Shown here in pieces: positions 61,891 through 64,000 of a stretch of DNA of 64,000 bases. Both the position numbers and the translations under genes were made by a program. Numbering within the stretch: the stretch's first letter is position 1; each line of letters opens with the position of its first letter. The notes under the pieces were generated by a model. That model was not told the DNA's origin. It did no database searches and worked only from the letters and a program-made list of their open reading frames with translations. This DNA comes from Marinobacter santoriniensis NKSG1 (GTDB taxonomy: Bacteria > Pseudomonadota > Gammaproteobacteria > Pseudomonadales > Oleiphilaceae), in the NCBI RefSeq assembly GCF_000347775.1, contig NZ_APAT01000005.1:124001-188000 (forward strand), given 5' to 3'.

Positions 61891-62708
61891 CGGGCGTTGA
61901 GCGGATCAAGCCGGTAATAGTCTCTCAGTGCTTCGTACACGTTTGCCTGCTCCCTGTGCAGGTGGTCCGGTTGCTGGAAAAAGGCTTCGGTGAGCACCGC
62001 GAAAAACTCGGCCGGTTCGGTGGCGCCATATGGGTCGAGCCACGGTTTGTGGTGGTGCTCAATGGTGTTCTGAAGGTTCTCATAGGCCCGGCTCATGGTC
62101 TGTTGCCAATGCCGGGCCTGTTCCCCGCTCAGTGGCGGCGCGCCATCAGCCGAACCGTCCAGGTAGTCCAGCTGGTGGGCGAACTCGTGGAGGATCACGT
62201 TGTGGGGGCTGTGGTGGTTGTTAGCCGCCTGCTCGCACTGGCTCCATGCCAGGACCACCTGACCATGGCTTGACGCCTCTCCGGCCCGGATTTCCTCGCT
62301 TTCGTGAACGATCATGCCATGCTCCCAGGCGTGCCTTACGCGATACACATCCGGATACACCAGAATGCTCCGGATATCATCGTAATAGGAGAAAGGGCGC
62401 GTCAGGATGAGCAGGCAGGCATGGCCTGCGACCGTCAGACGAACCCGCTCGTCCACATCGAATCCGCCACAGCCATAAAACTCTTTCTCGGACAGAAACA
62501 GCTGCACCCGTTGTTCAAACGGTTCACGCTGTTCCGGGCGCAACCGGCTGTAGTAGGGCACCTGCTCTCTGAGGAGTGTGCGCCAGCGTTCGGGAAATGC
62601 CTGTTCGAGTTCCCGGTTCCGGCGCCAGCTACGGTAGAAAAACAGATAGAACACGGATGCCGCGATCAGAACGATGGAAAAAAGGGCAAAGGTCAGGGCT
62701 GAGGACAT
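61887..62708 (-). CDS. mtfA: Zinc-dependent peptidase MtfA
   Basis: A 273-residue M90-family metallopeptidase with the zinc motif HEFAHQLDYLDG (HExxH) and downstream Glu region EFFAVLTEAFF. An N-terminal hydrophobic segment (about 3-22: LTFALFSIVLIAASVFYLFFY) may anchor it to the membrane, unlike the soluble E. coli MtfA. In E. coli MtfA inactivates the glucose-repressor Mlc. Mlc is not visible here. ATG 62708 follows AGGAACGTT at good spacing. Confidence 0.87.
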   Translation of the reverse strand: MSSALTFALFSIVLIAASVFYLFFYRSWRRNRELEQAFPERWRTLLREQVPYYSRLRPEQREPFEQRVQLFLSEKEFYGCGGFDVDERVRLTVAGHACLLILTRPFSYYDDIRSILVYPDVYRVRHAWEHGMIVHESEEIRAGEASSHGQVVLAWSQCEQAANNHHSPHNVILHEFAHQLDYLDGSADGAPPLSGEQARHWQQTMSRAYENLQNTIEHHHKPWLDPYGATEPAEFFAVLTEAFFQQPDHLHREQANVYEALRDYYRLDPLNAR

Positions 62709-62829
62709 AACGTTCCTGTTCACACACGGCGGTTTGTGGAATGATCATACCGGAATCCACGATCTCCGGCAGGAACGGGTGTGCCGTCTGTCGGATCAAA
62801 TTTGTTGAAAAACCATTGGGAGTTGCTTG

Positions 62830-63285
62830 ATGAGCCTTGCAATCGCACTGCACGTTCTGTCCGCCGTGATCTGGGTGGGCGGTATGTTTTACGCCTACAT
62901 GGCCATGCGACCGGCGGTGGTGGAAGTGATCGATGCGTCCCAGAGAGGCGTGCTGTGGTGTCACACCCTGTCCCGGTTCTTCAAATGGGTCTGGCTGGCG
63001 ATCGTTCTGTTGCTGGTCACGGGCTACTGGATGATCTTCAACTTTTTCGGCGGCATGGCTGGCGCTGGCTGGCACATTCACGCCATGCAGGGGCTGGGCA
63101 TTGTCATGATGCTGCTGTTCTTCCATGTCTATTTTGCGCCTTTCAGCCGCTTGAAAAAGGCCGTGGCCAATCAGGATCCGCAGGAAGGTGCTCGCCAGGT
63201 CGGCCAGATCCGAAAGCTTGTGGCTGTTAACCTGGTTCTTGGCCTGATTGTTGTTGTGATTGGTGCCGCAGGTCGCTATCTGTAG
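62830..63285 (+). CDS. CopD-family membrane protein
   Basis: A 151-residue integral membrane protein with four hydrophobic segments. Histidines sit in or next to the membrane: His near residue 9, WCHTL, WHIHAM and FFHVYF. This layout suits heme or copper binding as in the CopD family. GGGAG lies seven bases before the ATG. Role unknown. Confidence 0.78.
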   Translation: MSLAIALHVLSAVIWVGGMFYAYMAMRPAVVEVIDASQRGVLWCHTLSRFFKWVWLAIVLLLVTGYWMIFNFFGGMAGAGWHIHAMQGLGIVMMLLFFHVYFAPFSRLKKAVANQDPQEGARQVGQIRKLVAVNLVLGLIVVVIGAAGRYL

Positions 63286-63321
63286 GCCTCGCCGCCACAC
63301 CCATCGCACCGGGGCAGACCA

Positions 63322-63789
63322 TTGATCTCTGACATCCGAAAGCGAGCCGGTTCCGGGCTGAAAACAGGGGATTCGTTCACCATTTCCCGGACGTTCACCG
63401 AGCAGGACACGCTGGCATTTGGCGATGTCAGTCAGGACCGGAACCCGGTGCATTACAGCGATGAATTTGCCAGGATGAAGCAGATGCGGGGCCGTATCTG
63501 TCACGGATTGCTGGTGGGTGGCATGATCACCGAAGTGGGTGGCGAGATTGGCTGGCTGGCGTCCGGAATGAACTTCCGTTTCCGGCGTCCGGTCTATTTC
63601 GGTGACACGATTGCCTGCGTCTTCACGATTACCGACGTGGATGAGCGCAACCGGGCGCGGGCGGAAGCGGTTCTGTCGAACCAGCATGGTGAGACGGTCA
63701 TAGAAGCTTGGCTCACGGGCATCCTGCCAGGTGCCACAGAGCGACAATGGCTGTCAGCCACTGACCGGGATCGGGAAGAAGGCAACTGA
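63322..63789 (+). CDS. MaoC-family hot-dog hydratase
   Basis: A 155-residue (R)-specific enoyl-CoA hydratase-like protein. The catalytic Asp and His are in DRNPVHYSDEFA. The GRICHGLLVGGMI helix and NFRFRRPVYFGDTI follow, as in MaoC/PhaJ proteins. It starts at TTG with a moderate GGGGCAG. It is likely active on (R)-3-hydroxyacyl-CoA in fatty acid degradation or polyhydroxyalkanoate metabolism. Confidence 0.87.
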   Translation: MISDIRKRAGSGLKTGDSFTISRTFTEQDTLAFGDVSQDRNPVHYSDEFARMKQMRGRICHGLLVGGMITEVGGEIGWLASGMNFRFRRPVYFGDTIACVFTITDVDERNRARAEAVLSNQHGETVIEAWLTGILPGATERQWLSATDRDREEGN

Positions 63790-63825
63790 TTTTCGGATTC
63801 CTATTCGTTTCGCACAGGGAATGTC

Positions 63826-64000
63826 ATGCTGGAACTCATTCTCCTCTGCTTTCTGCTCCTACTCCTGAGCGTATCCGGAGGGCTCGCTGCGTTGCGGTTT
63901 GCCGAGCGGCGCTCTGAAGCCCGCGCTGTCTGCGAACTGGCCAAAGCACAGCCGAGGGATCCGGCCCGGTTTGATCCGGCCATGGTTTCGCATCTTCCGG
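63826..64000 (+). CDS. N-terminal part of a membrane-anchored protein (partial)
   Basis: An open frame from ATG 63826 to the window end: an N-terminal hydrophobic leader (LELILLCFLLLLLSVSGGLAAL) then a charged cytoplasmic or periplasmic segment (RFAERRSEARAV...). AGGGA lies upstream. The rest is beyond the window, so function is not determinable. Confidence 0.55.
   Translation, partial: MLELILLCFLLLLLSVSGGLAALRFAERRSEARAVCELAKAQPRDPARFDPAMVSHLP

Overview
The window is a chromosomal segment of a marine gammaproteobacterium, almost certainly Marinobacter or a very close relative. The strongest evidence is a 512-residue alcohol-forming fatty acyl-CoA reductase (28472-30010) that I recognise as the enzyme characteristic of wax-ester-making Marinobacter. 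The gene orders gacS / cysM-rlmD-relA-mazG and ppc / adk-tsaB-rsmJ are the ones found in pseudomonads and their relatives. By eye the DNA is moderately GC-rich. I see no tRNA, rRNA, CRISPR array, insertion sequence or prophage. The window is tightly packed with genes, and several convergent pairs overlap at their stop codons.

Layout. 1-9.4 kb: gacS faces a cysM-rlmD-relA-mazG operon (stress signalling, cysteine synthesis, rRNA methylation, (p)ppGpp, nucleotide clean-up), followed by two small paralogous proteins. 9.4-20.7 kb: housekeeping genes (ppc, an HDOD protein, adk, tsaB, rsmJ, plsB, nudC, murI). 20.7-28.3 kb: a methyltransferase/DUF2156 pair, then a signalling block in which an HDOD-GAF-histidine kinase and a receiver-PAS-GGDEF-EAL protein run divergently from a MinD-like ATPase. 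28.4-34.3 kb: fatty acyl-CoA reductase, acetyl-CoA synthetase with a LuxR-type response regulator, and a membrane fatty acid desaturase. 34.3-40.2 kb: a 2-hydroxyacid dehydrogenase, an aminotransferase, a zinc-ribbon protein, a DUF1439 lipoprotein, a tartrate/D-malate dehydrogenase and a stand-alone EAL protein.

40.2-46.2 kb is the most interesting functional unit. A LysR regulator is divergent from an operon encoding an ACAD10/ACAD11-type acyl-CoA dehydrogenase, an SDR, an APH-family kinase, a histidine phosphatase and a second SDR. This combination fits phosphorylation and elimination of 4-hydroxyacyl-CoAs, as in the levulinate pathway of Pseudomonas putida and in mammalian ACAD11. 46-64 kb is accessory: two lipoproteins, dacB, an operon of fatty acid hydroxylase, double-GST-N protein, Tat-exported aldo-keto reductase and membrane protein, dkgB, a soluble sugar dehydrogenase, PsiE, an EamA transporter with a divergent LysR regulator, a nitroreductase, mtfA and a MaoC hydratase.

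The main non-coding discovery is a family of about 115-bp structured intergenic repeats, with three copies: 42431-42545 (+), 42591-42707 (-) and 56512-56625 (+). Each has a long outer stem enclosing two small hairpins whose tips read like CATCCNTG. The outer stems differ between copies but stay paired, which suggests the folded form is what is maintained. Phased direct repeats, both exactly 21 bp apart, also lie upstream of the fatty acyl-CoA reductase and acetyl-CoA synthetase genes.
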